Shown: positions 34,881 through 43,926, counted from the first letter of the stretch. The stretch: DNA of 64,000 nucleotides from Agromyces sp. CF514 (GCF_900113185.1 NZ_FOZD01000002.1:1-64000); one strand, 5' to 3'. The notes: a model not told the origin generated them from the sequence alone. Made by a program: numbers and translations.

Positions 34881-37421
34881 GTGCAGAGCGCACGCACCAC
34901 TCGTTCGACGTGGATCGCATCCGGGACCTCCGGACTGCTGACCGGGGCCATCGTCTTCGCCGCCATCGCGTTCTCGGGTGTCGCCGTCGAGGCGTCGTCG
35001 GCGCGGGCGAACGACTCGTCGGCCGTGACCGTGACTGCCAAGGACGAGGATCCCGACGGGTACCAGGACGCCCCGTTCCCGGACCTCGCCGTGACGATCT
35101 CGCAGACGGAGCACCTCGTCGCGCAGGGCATCCAGATCGACTGGACCGGCGGCGAGAAGTCGGTCGCCCCCGGCTCGGGCAACGGCGGAACGAACTTCCT
35201 CCAGATCTTCATGTGCTGGCGCGACGACCCCGCCGACGCGACCCGGCCCGATCGCACCACGTGCCAGTACGGCGGCGCCAACACGCCCGGGGCCACGCGC
35301 GATGCGTACCGGAACCTGAAGCTCGCCGACATCCCCGAAGCCGACCAGCCCTACTCGGCGCTCACGGCGGTGCCGTTCCTGCCGCCGTACACCGGGATCC
35401 CGTTCGAGGCCCGTGACGGAACCCGCGTCGACGGGGTCGTGACGGATGCCGGGACGGGTGCGAAGTCGATCGACCCGAACGTCAACCTCAACGTCAACCA
35501 GTTCTTCACCTCGTACACGACGAACGAGATCCCGTGGGTCGGCTCGGGCGACGACGGCAAGGGATCGGTCTCGTTCGAGGTGCAGACCGCCGCCCAGTCG
35601 CCGGCGCTGGGGTGCGGAGAGGCCGTGACCGAAGGCGGCGCCACGACGGGCGCGAGCTGCTGGCTCGTCATCCTGCCGCGCGGCGAGGCCGACAACGGTT
35701 CGAGCACCATCACCCAGTCGGGGCTGTTCGAGGACTCCTGGAAGCACGCGCTCTCGGTGAAGCTGCGGTTCGAGCCGCTCGGCAGCCGGTGCCCGGTGGG
35801 TGCGTCGGAGCGTCAGCTCGCGGGCAGCGAGCTCGCGGCGCTCGCCGTGAACTCGTGGCAGCCGGCGGTCTGCAGCCAGGCGGGCGCCTCGGTGTACTCG
35901 CTCCTCACCATGCCCGAGTCGGACGCAGCGGTCGCTGCGGCGACCACCGTGGATGCACCGCTCGCCCTCACCAGCTACCCGCTGTCGCTCGAGGGCGCCG
36001 ACCCGTTGCAGTACGCGCCGATCGCATTGACCGGCGTGAGCGTCTCGGTCGCGATCGACCGCCGGCCCGACCCGTTCAAGGAGCTTCCCGACGAGTACCT
36101 GGATGCCGCGCACTCCGCGTTCACGAACGTGAACCTGACCCCGCGGCTCCTGGCCAAGCTCCTCACCTCCTCGTATCGGTCTGCGCTGCCGACCGGGGCC
36201 GATACCGGATATCTCACCGGAGTCATCCGCGACAACATCACCAAGGATCCCGACTTCCTCGAGGTCAACGACGAGGAATGGGCGGCCCAGGATCTCAACG
36301 GCCCGGCGATCGCCGACGTCATCGTGCCGCAGGGCCGCTCCGACGCGGCTCGTGCGGTGTGGGCCTACATCGCCGCCGACGCGGACGCCCGCGACTTCAT
36401 GGCCGGGAACGCCGACCCGTGGGGCATGACGGTGAATCCGTACTACGCGACGGATGCCTCGAAGAACCCCACCGGTTCCGCGTTCTCGTTCGACCGTGAC
36501 GACTTCCCGAAGGCCGACCCCATCGAGGTCTCGCCGACGAATACCGGACCCATCAACCTGGTGACCTGGCGCCCCTTCGCGAACGACCTCGGCACCGTCG
36601 CCTACCTGACCCTGCGTGGCGACGGCCAGGTGCTCGGCGGTTGGGATTCCAACTCGTTCCCACCGAAGTACACCAAGGGCGCGCGCATGCTCGCGGGCAA
36701 TCGCGCGCTGCTCGGGCTCACCAGCACCTCGGCGGCCGCCCGCTACCAGGTCGTCACGGCCTCGCTGCAGAACTCGGCGGATCGCTTCGTCGCCCCCACC
36801 GAGGGCGGCATGCTGGCGGCCGCCGAGGCGATGACCTCCGTCGACGAGCGAGGCCGCGTGCTCGGCTTCGTGGCGGACTCCGCGACCGCCCGCACCGCGA
36901 GCGAGGCATACCCGCTCACCCTGCCGGTCTACGCCGCGGCGAATCCCGCGGCGATCAGCGAGCCCCTGAGGGCCGCGTACGCCGCCTTCATCACGTACGC
37001 GGCGAGCGAAGACGGCCAGACGCCGGGGGTCGATGTCGGAAGGCTCCCCGAGGGCTACGCGTCGATCCCCCCGGCATGGGCCCAGGCGGCCGCGGCTGCG
37101 GCTGCGGCGATCGCGGCGGGGCCGACGACGCCGCCGACGAGCGCACCGTCGACGGTGCCCGGCACGACCGGCGGCTCCGCGAACCCGGCACCGACGGGGA
37201 CCGGATCCGGGGCGGGTGCCGGGGCTGCGCCGGCGACCGTGCAGCAACCTGCGGCGAGCGGCACGCCGAGCGCCGCCCTCACCGGGGGTACCACGCCGGA
37301 CGACCCCGCCGTGACGGCGGGGGCCGCGCTTCCGCTCAGCATTCTCGCCGGATCCGTCGGAGCGATCGCCAGCGCGATCGTCTCCCGGCGCCGGCCGATC
37401 AGAGCTTGGGCCCGCCGATAG
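34881..37421 (+). CDS. Large binding-protein-like surface protein of the pst locus
   Basis: 846 aa from GTG 34881, with GGAGG 5 nt upstream. Signal peptide or N-terminal anchor at residues ~14-35, then ~780 extracellular residues, a Pro/Thr/Gly/Ser linker (~745-810) and a C-terminal membrane helix (LPLSILAGSVGAIASAIVS) with an Arg-rich tail; no LPxTG. The middle resembles a type-2 periplasmic binding fold: PLALTSYPLSLEGADPLQYA, IALTGVSVSVAIDRRPDPFK, LTPRLLAKLLTSSY and DNITKDPDFLEVNDEEW, the order seen in PstS-like proteins around the hinge. The N-terminal ~250 residues (FMCWRDDPAD, Cys-containing) are unknown. Probably a ligand-capturing component; substrate unproven. Confidence 0.72.
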   Translation: MQSARTTRSTWIASGTSGLLTGAIVFAAIAFSGVAVEASSARANDSSAVTVTAKDEDPDGYQDAPFPDLAVTISQTEHLVAQGIQIDWTGGEKSVAPGSGNGGTNFLQIFMCWRDDPADATRPDRTTCQYGGANTPGATRDAYRNLKLADIPEADQPYSALTAVPFLPPYTGIPFEARDGTRVDGVVTDAGTGAKSIDPNVNLNVNQFFTSYTTNEIPWVGSGDDGKGSVSFEVQTAAQSPALGCGEAVTEGGATTGASCWLVILPRGEADNGSSTITQSGLFEDSWKHALSVKLRFEPLGSRCPVGASERQLAGSELAALAVNSWQPAVCSQAGASVYSLLTMPESDAAVAAATTVDAPLALTSYPLSLEGADPLQYAPIALTGVSVSVAIDRRPDPFKELPDEYLDAAHSAFTNVNLTPRLLAKLLTSSYRSALPTGADTGYLTGVIRDNITKDPDFLEVNDEEWAAQDLNGPAIADVIVPQGRSDAARAVWAYIAADADARDFMAGNADPWGMTVNPYYATDASKNPTGSAFSFDRDDFPKADPIEVSPTNTGPINLVTWRPFANDLGTVAYLTLRGDGQVLGGWDSNSFPPKYTKGARMLAGNRALLGLTSTSAAARYQVVTASLQNSADRFVAPTEGGMLAAAEAMTSVDERGRVLGFVADSATARTASEAYPLTLPVYAAANPAAISEPLRAAYAAFITYAASEDGQTPGVDVGRLPEGYASIPPAWAQAAAAAAAAIAAGPTTPPTSAPSTVPGTTGGSANPAPTGTGSGAGAGAAPATVQQPAASGTPSAALTGGTTPDDPAVTAGAALPLSILAGSVGAIASAIVSRRRPIRAWARR

Positions 37422-37479
37422 GCGTGTTCGAGCCGGGCACCCCAGCGGCGCCCGGAACCCACCATCGAAAGGGAACGGA

Positions 37480-38631
37480 ATGAAGTCCAGGAAGGTAGTC
37501 GCCCTCGGGGCGACTGCGGCCATCGCCCTCGCGGGCTTGGCTTTCGGCGCAGCTCCGGCGCAGGCTGATCCGATCAGCGACGGGTACTCGGTCGTCGGTT
37601 CCGACACGCTCCAGGACGCGGTCGGCGCGCTCGCGAACGGCACCGGCATCACCGGCTCGCAGGTGAAGCTCAAGGGTGCCGGCACCTCGCTCGCGTCGTG
37701 GGATGCCTTCACGCTCGGCGTCTCGGGCGGCGTCGGCAAGATCCAGACCAAGGCCTTCGGCAACGTGTTCGATCGGCCCAACGGCTCGGGAGCGGGCCGG
37801 ACGGCGCTCCTCCGCTCGATCAACTACTCGAGCAGCACCTCGTACAACGGCGTCAACGTCGCGGGCCAGATCGACCTCGCCCGCAGCTCGTCCAAGGGCA
37901 CGAGCGTCGCCGGCGGCGTGCTCACCTACCTGCCGTTCGGTCAGGACGCGATCGGCTTCATCTACAAGATCGGCGCCGATGCCAACAGCAACGGCGACGC
38001 CGCCGCCGCAAAGACCTGGATCGACGGCCTCACGACCGCCGAGCTCAACTCGTTCTACTCCGCCTCCTCGCCGGTCGCCGTTCCCGGCACCGACTACACC
38101 GTGAAGCCGCTCGCCATCCAGTCCAGCTCCGGCACGTGGACCACGTTCCTCTCCAAGATCGGCGTGACAAACATCGGCGGCGCGGTCGACACCCGCAACA
38201 ACTCGATCCCCGAGAACGACGGCACCGTGCTGACGCCCGCGGCCGACCAGATCCAGCTCATCCCGCTGTCGGTGGCGAACTACATCGGCCAGGTGAACGG
38301 TGCCTCCCGCATCAACACCATGGCAGGCGTGACCGTCGGCACGATCGGCGGCGTCGCGCCGGCGACCGGTACCGCTCCGAACGTCACGCCGAACACCGCG
38401 TACTTCAACAGCTCGACCTGGGGCCGCACGGTCTTCATCGTCGTGCCGACCGCGCGGATCACGCCCGGCAACGCCGCGTACGACCAGGGCCTGTTCGCGC
38501 TGACCGACCCGGCTGCGTCGTCGAGCCTGACCTACTGGGGCGCCTCCGGGTCGCCCGCGACCACCAAGGCAGTGAAGGCCAAGTTCGGCTTCTCGGCCCC
38601 GCAGGACGCGGCCTTCACCGCGAACAACTGA
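37480..38631 (+). CDS. Secreted PstS-like substrate-binding protein
   Basis: 383 aa, start ATG 37480 after AAAGGGAACGGA. Sec signal (VALGATAAIALAGLAFGAAP, cleaved after AQA) and no lipobox or anchor, so it is released or held by another protein. Binding-protein motifs: YSVVGSDTLQDAVGALANG, KLKGAGTSLASWDAF, PNGSGAGRTALLRSIN and IDLARSSSKGTS, then YLPFGQDAIGF. The GSDT, SGAGR and ARSSS pieces correspond to the oxyanion-binding loops of phosphate-binding proteins. Only 29 bp separate it from the WxL gene. Confidence 0.78.
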   Translation: MKSRKVVALGATAAIALAGLAFGAAPAQADPISDGYSVVGSDTLQDAVGALANGTGITGSQVKLKGAGTSLASWDAFTLGVSGGVGKIQTKAFGNVFDRPNGSGAGRTALLRSINYSSSTSYNGVNVAGQIDLARSSSKGTSVAGGVLTYLPFGQDAIGFIYKIGADANSNGDAAAAKTWIDGLTTAELNSFYSASSPVAVPGTDYTVKPLAIQSSSGTWTTFLSKIGVTNIGGAVDTRNNSIPENDGTVLTPAADQIQLIPLSVANYIGQVNGASRINTMAGVTVGTIGGVAPATGTAPNVTPNTAYFNSSTWGRTVFIVVPTARITPGNAAYDQGLFALTDPAASSSLTYWGASGSPATTKAVKAKFGFSAPQDAAFTANN

Positions 38632-38660
38632 CCCACCCAACCAGCAAGGAGAACACGGAA

Positions 38661-40262
38661 ATGAAGATGCTCTCTCGGCGAGGCCGGAACGGCCTCGTCG
38701 CCGTTGCGGTCGCCGCTGCACTCGTCGCCGTCCCGGCGATGTCTGCGAATGCCGCGGTGGTTCCCACCGTCGGATCCGACAAGCCCCTCTACCTCCAGGA
38801 CACCGACACGGGAATCCAGATCCCTGCCGGCACGTCGCTGAACTGGAACGCCAACATCGTCGCGTCGCCCGAGGCGAACGACGAGGACTACAACGCCGCG
38901 TTCCCGGCACCTGCCGGCACCACCAAGGCGGTCACGTTCCTCGCTCCGCGCGGACAGGAGAAGAACTACACCTCCTGGAACGCGTTCGCCAGCCTCGGCA
39001 ACCCGTCGCAGCTGCTCATGGCTTCGATCACCCCGTCCGGCAACACGTCGGCCGGACAGGGCTCCCCCTCGGGTGCCGGAGCCGTGGCGATCGCGGGCGG
39101 TGACTACTCGCTGGGCGTCGCCTTCCTCGTCGACGAGACGAAGACGGTGCTCGAGGCCGACTTCACCTTCATCACGGTCGTCGCCAACGCCAACCCGAAC
39201 AACGCGACCTGGACGTTCGACACCCCCACGCAGGCAGTGTTCCCCGACTTCGCCAACTATTCGGCCACGGCCGGCGCATCCGCGGTGATCCGCAACGGCA
39301 ACCTCGAGATCGACGCCACCGCGGCCAACGCGAACAAGACGGTCGACGTCTTCGTGGAGGGCACGGCTGCGAAGGTCGCGACCGTGACGCTCTCCGCACA
39401 GGGCAAGGCCGTCAACACGCTGCCCGCGGGCGTCTCCACCGGCAAGCGCCTCGTGCTCGCCGAGGGCCAGACGGCCGTCGCATGGGTCGCGGCGTCCGAC
39501 TACGTCGCCCCGGCCCCGGTCGAGCCGACCGGCACGCCGAACGCCACCATCTCGACCCCGGCCGAGGGCGACGGCAGCGTCACCATCGACGCAGGTGTCG
39601 CGAACGCGGGCAAGACGCTCCGCGCGGTGGGCTGGTCGAACCCGACCGAGCTCGGCAACGTGCTCCTCGACTCGAACGGTATGGGCACCGTGAGCATCGT
39701 CGGCCTCTCGACGGGTGCCACGCACACGATCGCGCTGCTCGACACCGACAACGCCGTCGTGGCGTGGGGGACCGTCGCCATCCCGGCGCCGACCTACACG
39801 CTGCAGAGCGAGGTCGACCTGTCGGCCGAGGTGCTCAACTCGGGCAAGTTCGCGCTCGAGGGTGCGGCCGCGCCCGTCAACCTCGGGTCGATCAAGCGCG
39901 GCGGCACCACCGCCGCCGTGCCGCTCGGCGCCTTCACCGTGACCGACGACCGCGACGACCTCAAGGGCTGGACCCTCAAGGCCGACGTGGCCGACTTCGT
40001 GAACGGCGGCAACACCATCGCCAAGAGCGCGCTCGGCGTCACCCCGAAGATCGTCGGCGGCGAGACGGACGGCATCTCCACCGGCGCCACCCAGGTCGCC
40101 GGCTCGGGCGTCTACTCGGCGACCCTCGCCGACGCCGCGGTCGGCTCGACCACCATCGAGACCGGCGCCCAGCTCGACGCGGACCTGACCTTCAAGGCTC
40201 CCAAGACCGCGAAGAAGGGCACCTACACGTCGACCATCACGCTGACGCTCGTCTCGAAGTAA
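38661..40262 (+). CDS. WxL-domain surface protein
   Basis: 533 aa; AAGGAG 11 nt before the ATG. Sec signal ending SANAA. N-terminal domain (~30-185) starts with PLYLQDTDTG and includes TSWNAFASLGNPSQLL. The middle (~185-390) has two Ig-like parts. The C-terminal ~130 residues look like a WxL domain: LKGWTLKADVADF with W437-T-L439, then GTYTSTITLTLVSK at the very end. WxL domains, known from Gram-positive bacteria, bind peptidoglycan non-covalently and WxL-interacting proteins; the gene for such a protein is next. The N-terminal domain is repeated in the protein of 42296-42910. Confidence 0.75.
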   Translation: MKMLSRRGRNGLVAVAVAAALVAVPAMSANAAVVPTVGSDKPLYLQDTDTGIQIPAGTSLNWNANIVASPEANDEDYNAAFPAPAGTTKAVTFLAPRGQEKNYTSWNAFASLGNPSQLLMASITPSGNTSAGQGSPSGAGAVAIAGGDYSLGVAFLVDETKTVLEADFTFITVVANANPNNATWTFDTPTQAVFPDFANYSATAGASAVIRNGNLEIDATAANANKTVDVFVEGTAAKVATVTLSAQGKAVNTLPAGVSTGKRLVLAEGQTAVAWVAASDYVAPAPVEPTGTPNATISTPAEGDGSVTIDAGVANAGKTLRAVGWSNPTELGNVLLDSNGMGTVSIVGLSTGATHTIALLDTDNAVVAWGTVAIPAPTYTLQSEVDLSAEVLNSGKFALEGAAAPVNLGSIKRGGTTAAVPLGAFTVTDDRDDLKGWTLKADVADFVNGGNTIAKSALGVTPKIVGGETDGISTGATQVAGSGVYSATLADAAVGSTTIETGAQLDADLTFKAPKTAKKGTYTSTITLTLVSK

Positions 40263-40299
40263 CCCGCTTCGAGCCGCCGTCGGCGGTCCCGTGAACACC

Positions 40300-40334
40300 C
40301 GCGTGGAGAAGGCGCCCAGCGCCTTCTCCACGCG
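40300..40334 (+). terminator. Perfect 16-bp hairpin after the WxL gene
   Basis: Arms 40300-40315 and 40319-40334 pair without mismatch around CCA. No U-tract follows. It lies 37 bp behind the WxL stop and 67 bp before the next gene of the same set, so partial termination or 3'-end protection, giving more WxL protein than downstream membrane proteins, is likely. Confidence 0.6.
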
Positions 40335-40401
40335 GCCGGTTCATGCCTCCACAACCTCTGCTTCGCCTGTCCGCAACCTGAATCAAGAAACATCGAGCGC
40401 T

Positions 40402-41523
40402 GTGACCATGCAATCCCCCACCCGAGCCCGTACGGGCTCGATCCGCGCCGTCGAGGCGTTGGCGCGCGCGCTGGCCGTCGTGGCGCTCGCCGCAGCGACC
40501 GTGCTCGTCGGCGCGACCCCCGCCCACGCCGATGATTCCGTCGGGATCTCCGCCAGGCCGGCGGCAGCCGACGGCTCGTCCGACGCCCGCACCCGGTTCG
40601 AGTACCTCGCCGACCCCGGCCAGCGCGTCGAGGATCACTTCTCGGTCACGAACACGGGCACCGCCGCCCAGACGTTCACCGTGCTCGGCACCGACGCCTT
40701 CAACGACAGCGACGGCGACTTCGCCCTGCTGCCGACCGTCGAGGAGCCCACCCTCGCCGGCACGTGGATCCGGTTCGAGAACGGCGCGAACCGCATCCAG
40801 TTCGACCTCGGCCCAGGTGAGACGCGGCTGCTTCCGTTCAGCCTCGAGCTCCCGGCGGAGGCGACGCCCGGAGACCACGTCGGAGGACTCGTGGCATCCG
40901 TCGTCACCCCCGGCGAGCAGGTGACCCTCGACCGCCGCGTCGCGACCAGGCTGTACGTGCGGGTGTCAGGTCAGCTGCAGCCCGCCCTCAACGTCTCGGG
41001 CATCGGCGGCGAGCACGTCGGCGACTGGTGGAACCCCTTCGCAGGCGCGCTCACGCTCCACTACGTCGTCAAGAACACCGGCAACATCGCGGTCGCCGCA
41101 AATTCGTCGACGACCATCGACACGTGGTTCGGCATCACCGCGGCGCCGCAGATCGGCGGTGGAGTCAGCGAGATCCTGCCCGGGCAGGAGGCCGAGATCG
41201 AGGTCGACGTGCCCGGTGTGGCTCAGTGGGGCTATCTCAACGCAGCCGTCAGGTTGAACCCCTTCGTCGATTCGACCGATCCGAGCATGCAGCTGACCGT
41301 CGCGCCTTCGACCCGGGACGCGATCGTCATCGCGCCGCCGTGGGCGCTGCTGCTCGCGATCGCGCTCGTCGTGGCCGTGGTATTCCTCATCCGTCGCCGC
41401 CGTCGCCAGGACGACCAGCGAGCGCGTGAGTGGATGGCCTATACCGAGCAGGAAGCGGCACGGAAGGCTCAGGACCAGCGCGATGCCGAGCTCGCCGGCG
41501 CGGGCAGGGCGGCGGGGTCGTGA
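40402..41523 (+). CDS. WxL-interacting-type membrane protein (DUF916-like)
   Basis: 373 aa from GTG 40402; ATG 40408 is equally possible and neither has a good ribosome site. Sec signal (~15-38), then two beta domains: residues ~40-170 as in the DUF916 peptidoglycan-binding part of WxL-interacting proteins (FEYLADPGQRVEDHFSVTNT and LPFSLELPAEATPGDHVGGL), residues ~195-310 as in the partner-binding part (LHYVVKNTGNIAVAANSS, VDVPGVAQWGYLNAAVRL). C-terminal membrane helix APPWALLLAIALVVAVVFLI and a basic cytoplasmic tail. It should hold the WxL protein at the membrane-wall interface. Confidence 0.8.
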   Translation: MTMQSPTRARTGSIRAVEALARALAVVALAAATVLVGATPAHADDSVGISARPAAADGSSDARTRFEYLADPGQRVEDHFSVTNTGTAAQTFTVLGTDAFNDSDGDFALLPTVEEPTLAGTWIRFENGANRIQFDLGPGETRLLPFSLELPAEATPGDHVGGLVASVVTPGEQVTLDRRVATRLYVRVSGQLQPALNVSGIGGEHVGDWWNPFAGALTLHYVVKNTGNIAVAANSSTTIDTWFGITAAPQIGGGVSEILPGQEAEIEVDVPGVAQWGYLNAAVRLNPFVDSTDPSMQLTVAPSTRDAIVIAPPWALLLAIALVVAVVFLIRRRRRQDDQRAREWMAYTEQEAARKAQDQRDAELAGAGRAAGS

Positions 41524-42299
41524 CGTCGCGTCCCCCTCGCCGCTCGCGCTCGGTCGTGCTGACCGGGGCCGCCCTCTCGGCAGCACTCGTCGGGATGTTG
41601 AGCATCAGCGTGGTCGAGCAGGCGAGAGCCGAGGACGATCTCGCGGGCACACCCCTGTCGGTGACGATCCTCGACGAGGACGCACCCACGACGACGCCGC
41701 CGACGACCGGCCCCACCGGCGCGACGGGCTCTCCCGGCGCCGTCGGGGCACTCGGGGGCATGGGAGGGTCCCAGCCGACCGCGCCGGCGGCGTCCGACAC
41801 CGCCGTGCCCGCGGCTCCGGCCTCCGACGAATTGTCGATGGGCGGAGTCCTCTACATCGGCGGTCTCGAATCGACGTTCACGCCGTCGACGGATCCCCTG
41901 GCCGGTGACGTGGATCTCTCGTTCACCGTGCGGAACGCCTCGAAGAAGGCCTTCGACTCGAGGGCGACCTTCTGGATCGAGACGCCCTTCGGCGCGCGTC
42001 TCGACTCGGCGCGCGCCGACATGGAAGCCCTCGCCGCAGGCGAGTCCCGTCGGGTGCAGGTGCGCCTGACGGGCGTCGGCCAGTGGCCGATCGTGAACGC
42101 CTCGGTCACGCTGACTCCGCCGACGCAGGTGGAAGGCACCGAACTGACGCCCATCACTCGCGAGACCACCGTGCTCGCGTTCCCGTGGGCGCTCGCACTG
42201 TTCGCGGTGCTCGTGGGCTCGGCGGTCGCCGTGTTCCGATTGCTTCGGTCCAAGCGCCTCGTGACCGTGTCCCCGCGACCGCAAGGAGCCGCCGCATGA
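41520..42299 (+). CDS. Paralogue of the C-terminal half of the WxL-interacting protein
   Basis: 259 aa from GTG 41520 (GTGA overlap). Sec signal, a Pro/Thr/Gly linker (~45-105), then one beta domain and a C-terminal membrane helix. Line-up with the preceding protein is clear over its second half: LSFTVRNASKKAFDSRATFW against LHYVVKNTGNIAVAANSSTT, RLTGVGQWPIVNASVTL against DVPGVAQWGYLNAAVRL, and TTVLAFPWALALFAVL against DAIVIAPPWALLLAIAL. The DUF916-like N-terminal half is absent. Probably arose by duplication and would offer a second partner-binding site. Confidence 0.72.
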   Translation: MTSRPPRRSRSVVLTGAALSAALVGMLSISVVEQARAEDDLAGTPLSVTILDEDAPTTTPPTTGPTGATGSPGAVGALGGMGGSQPTAPAASDTAVPAAPASDELSMGGVLYIGGLESTFTPSTDPLAGDVDLSFTVRNASKKAFDSRATFWIETPFGARLDSARADMEALAAGESRRVQVRLTGVGQWPIVNASVTLTPPTQVEGTELTPITRETTVLAFPWALALFAVLVGSAVAVFRLLRSKRLVTVSPRPQGAAA

Positions 42300-42910
42300 C
42301 CGCGGAGACCGACGGCGCCCGGTCCGAGCGGTCGCGCCGTCGCCGTCGGACGGTCATCGTCGCAGGCGCAGCAGGCGTCGCGCTTCTCGGGATCGTCGTG
42401 GGAGTGATCGTCGCCTGGTCGGGCGGGGCGGGCACGCCGCCCAGCGACGGGCCGATCTACCTCTGGGACACTGCCGCCGATGAGTTCGCCGAGGCGCCCG
42501 GAGCGACGTTCGCCGCCGAGCGGTCGGTCAACTGGGCAGGTGACGACACCGACTCGTTGGTGCCCATCGTCTGCCCCGCCGACTCGACCGAGGCCTTCAC
42601 GTTCATCAGCCGTGCCGGCTCGGAACGCACGGGCATCTCCGGGTGGCAGGCGTACTCCGTCTCGGGGTTCGACCCCGAACCGACGGTGGCAGGCCGTCTC
42701 GAGGTCCTGCTGCCGGTGGCTTCGCTCGACTACCAGAGCGACGGATCCCTCCCGGCGTACGAAGCGGTCCTGCGCGACGGCGGCACGTGGAGCGCGGGCC
42801 TCGCCTGCACGACCGATGCAGGGCGCGCCGTCACCGGGGCCTTCTACCGCACCGTCCAGATCGCGGCGGATGCCGGCAGCTTCACCGTCGATCCGATCGG
42901 CGGCAAGTGA
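42296..42910 (+). CDS. Membrane-anchored paralogue of the WxL protein's N-terminal domain
   Basis: 204 aa; AAGGAG 8 nt before the ATG; ATGA overlap with the previous gene. Arg-rich N-terminus then one membrane helix (VIVAGAAGVALLGIVVGVIV), leaving ~165 residues outside. These match the first domain of the WxL protein at 38661: PIYLWDTAADE against PLYLQDTDTG, AFTFISRAGSERTGISGWQAYS against AVTFLAPRGQEKNYTSWNAFAS, and GTWSAGLACTTD against GDYSLGVAFLVD. Two cysteines (VCPAD, LACTT) could form a disulfide. It lacks the WxL domain and is tethered by its helix instead. Confidence 0.7.
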   Translation: MTAETDGARSERSRRRRRTVIVAGAAGVALLGIVVGVIVAWSGGAGTPPSDGPIYLWDTAADEFAEAPGATFAAERSVNWAGDDTDSLVPIVCPADSTEAFTFISRAGSERTGISGWQAYSVSGFDPEPTVAGRLEVLLPVASLDYQSDGSLPAYEAVLRDGGTWSAGLACTTDAGRAVTGAFYRTVQIAADAGSFTVDPIGGK

Positions 42911-43926
42911 CGGCCATGGCGTTGACCACCACGCCGGAGCAGGAGCACCGGCCGGTGCTCGAGCAGCCGGGGCCACCCCAGCAGCCCGGGCCGCCTCGGC
43001 CGCCCGGGGGGCCCCGGCCGCCGAAGGCCCCCAGGCCGCCGAGACGCCCGCCGCGTCCGCCCGTCGAGCTCGCACCGCTGACGACCGGGCAATCCCTGCT
43101 GCGCGGCCTCACCGCACTCGTCGCCGTGCTGCTGCTCGCGTTCTCGGCCGAGCTGCTGGTGCTCAGCCATCTGCAGCACCTCGCCGCGCAGCAGCGACTG
43201 GGCGACACCTACCGGCAGCAGCTCGCCGACGGCACCGCGCCCGTGAGCGAGGGCGACTTCGAGGACGTGCTGCTGGCCGACGGCGCCCCGGTCGGCATCC
43301 TCGACATCCCGACGATCGGCGTGCACGAGGTGCTCTCCGAGGGCACCTCGTCCGGCGTGCTGACCGGAGGCCCAGGCCACCTGCGGTCGACGGTGCTGCC
43401 GGGCCAGGCCGGAGTGAGTGTCATCATGGGGCGCGCCGCGGCGTACGGCGGGCCGTTCAGTCGCATCCAGCAGCTCTCGCCCGGTGACACCCTCGTGGTG
43501 CGCACCGGCCAGGGGGAGTCCGAGTTCGAGGTCATCGGCCTGCGGTACGGCGGGGACCCCACTCCGCCTGCCCCAGTGCGAGGCGAGAGTCGACTCATCC
43601 TGCAGACGGCGCGGGGGGCGCCCTTCGTGCCGACGGGCGTCGCGTACGTGGACGCCAGGTCCACCGGCGAAGCGCTGCCGGCCGGCGCCAGGCAGACCTC
43701 GACCCTCAGCCTCCGCCCGCAGGACACGGCACTGGCCACGGACACGTCCACGGTGTGGGCACTGGTCTTCGCGCTCCAGTTCCTCGTGATCGCCGAGTTC
43801 GCGGCCGTGTGGTCGTTCCGGCGCCTCGGCCCGCAGAAGACGTGGATCGTCTTCCTCCCCGTGCTGCTCATCGGAGGCCTCTTCGTCGCCGACCAGGTCG
43901 TGCGGCTGCTGCCGAACCTGCTCTGA
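42907..43926 (+). CDS. Sortase-fold membrane protein lacking the catalytic residues
   Basis: 339 aa from GTG 42907 (GTGA overlap) or ATG 42916. A Pro/Arg-rich cytoplasmic N-terminus (~15-50), one membrane helix (~62-83), a sortase domain (~115-260), and two more helices (VWALVFALQFLVIAEFAAVW and IVFLPVLLIGGLFVADQVV). The fold is recognisable: VGILDIPTIGVHEVLSEG, GGPGHLRSTVLPGQAG, YGGPFSRIQQLSPGDTLVV. But the GHR motif is GRA (His replaced by R176), the TLxTC motif is LILQTARG (Cys replaced by A235) and the following Arg is missing. It cannot work as a transpeptidase. No LPxTG protein is encoded in the locus, so a structural or binding role is likely. Confidence 0.78.
   Translation: MTAMALTTTPEQEHRPVLEQPGPPQQPGPPRPPGGPRPPKAPRPPRRPPRPPVELAPLTTGQSLLRGLTALVAVLLLAFSAELLVLSHLQHLAAQQRLGDTYRQQLADGTAPVSEGDFEDVLLADGAPVGILDIPTIGVHEVLSEGTSSGVLTGGPGHLRSTVLPGQAGVSVIMGRAAAYGGPFSRIQQLSPGDTLVVRTGQGESEFEVIGLRYGGDPTPPAPVRGESRLILQTARGAPFVPTGVAYVDARSTGEALPAGARQTSTLSLRPQDTALATDTSTVWALVFALQFLVIAEFAAVWSFRRLGPQKTWIVFLPVLLIGGLFVADQVVRLLPNLL

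Noticed and set aside
42907-43926. Active housekeeping sortase anchoring the surface proteins
   Set aside because: Catalytic His, Cys and Arg are absent, and none of the locus proteins has an LPxTG-type signal; their C-termini are plain helices with basic tails.
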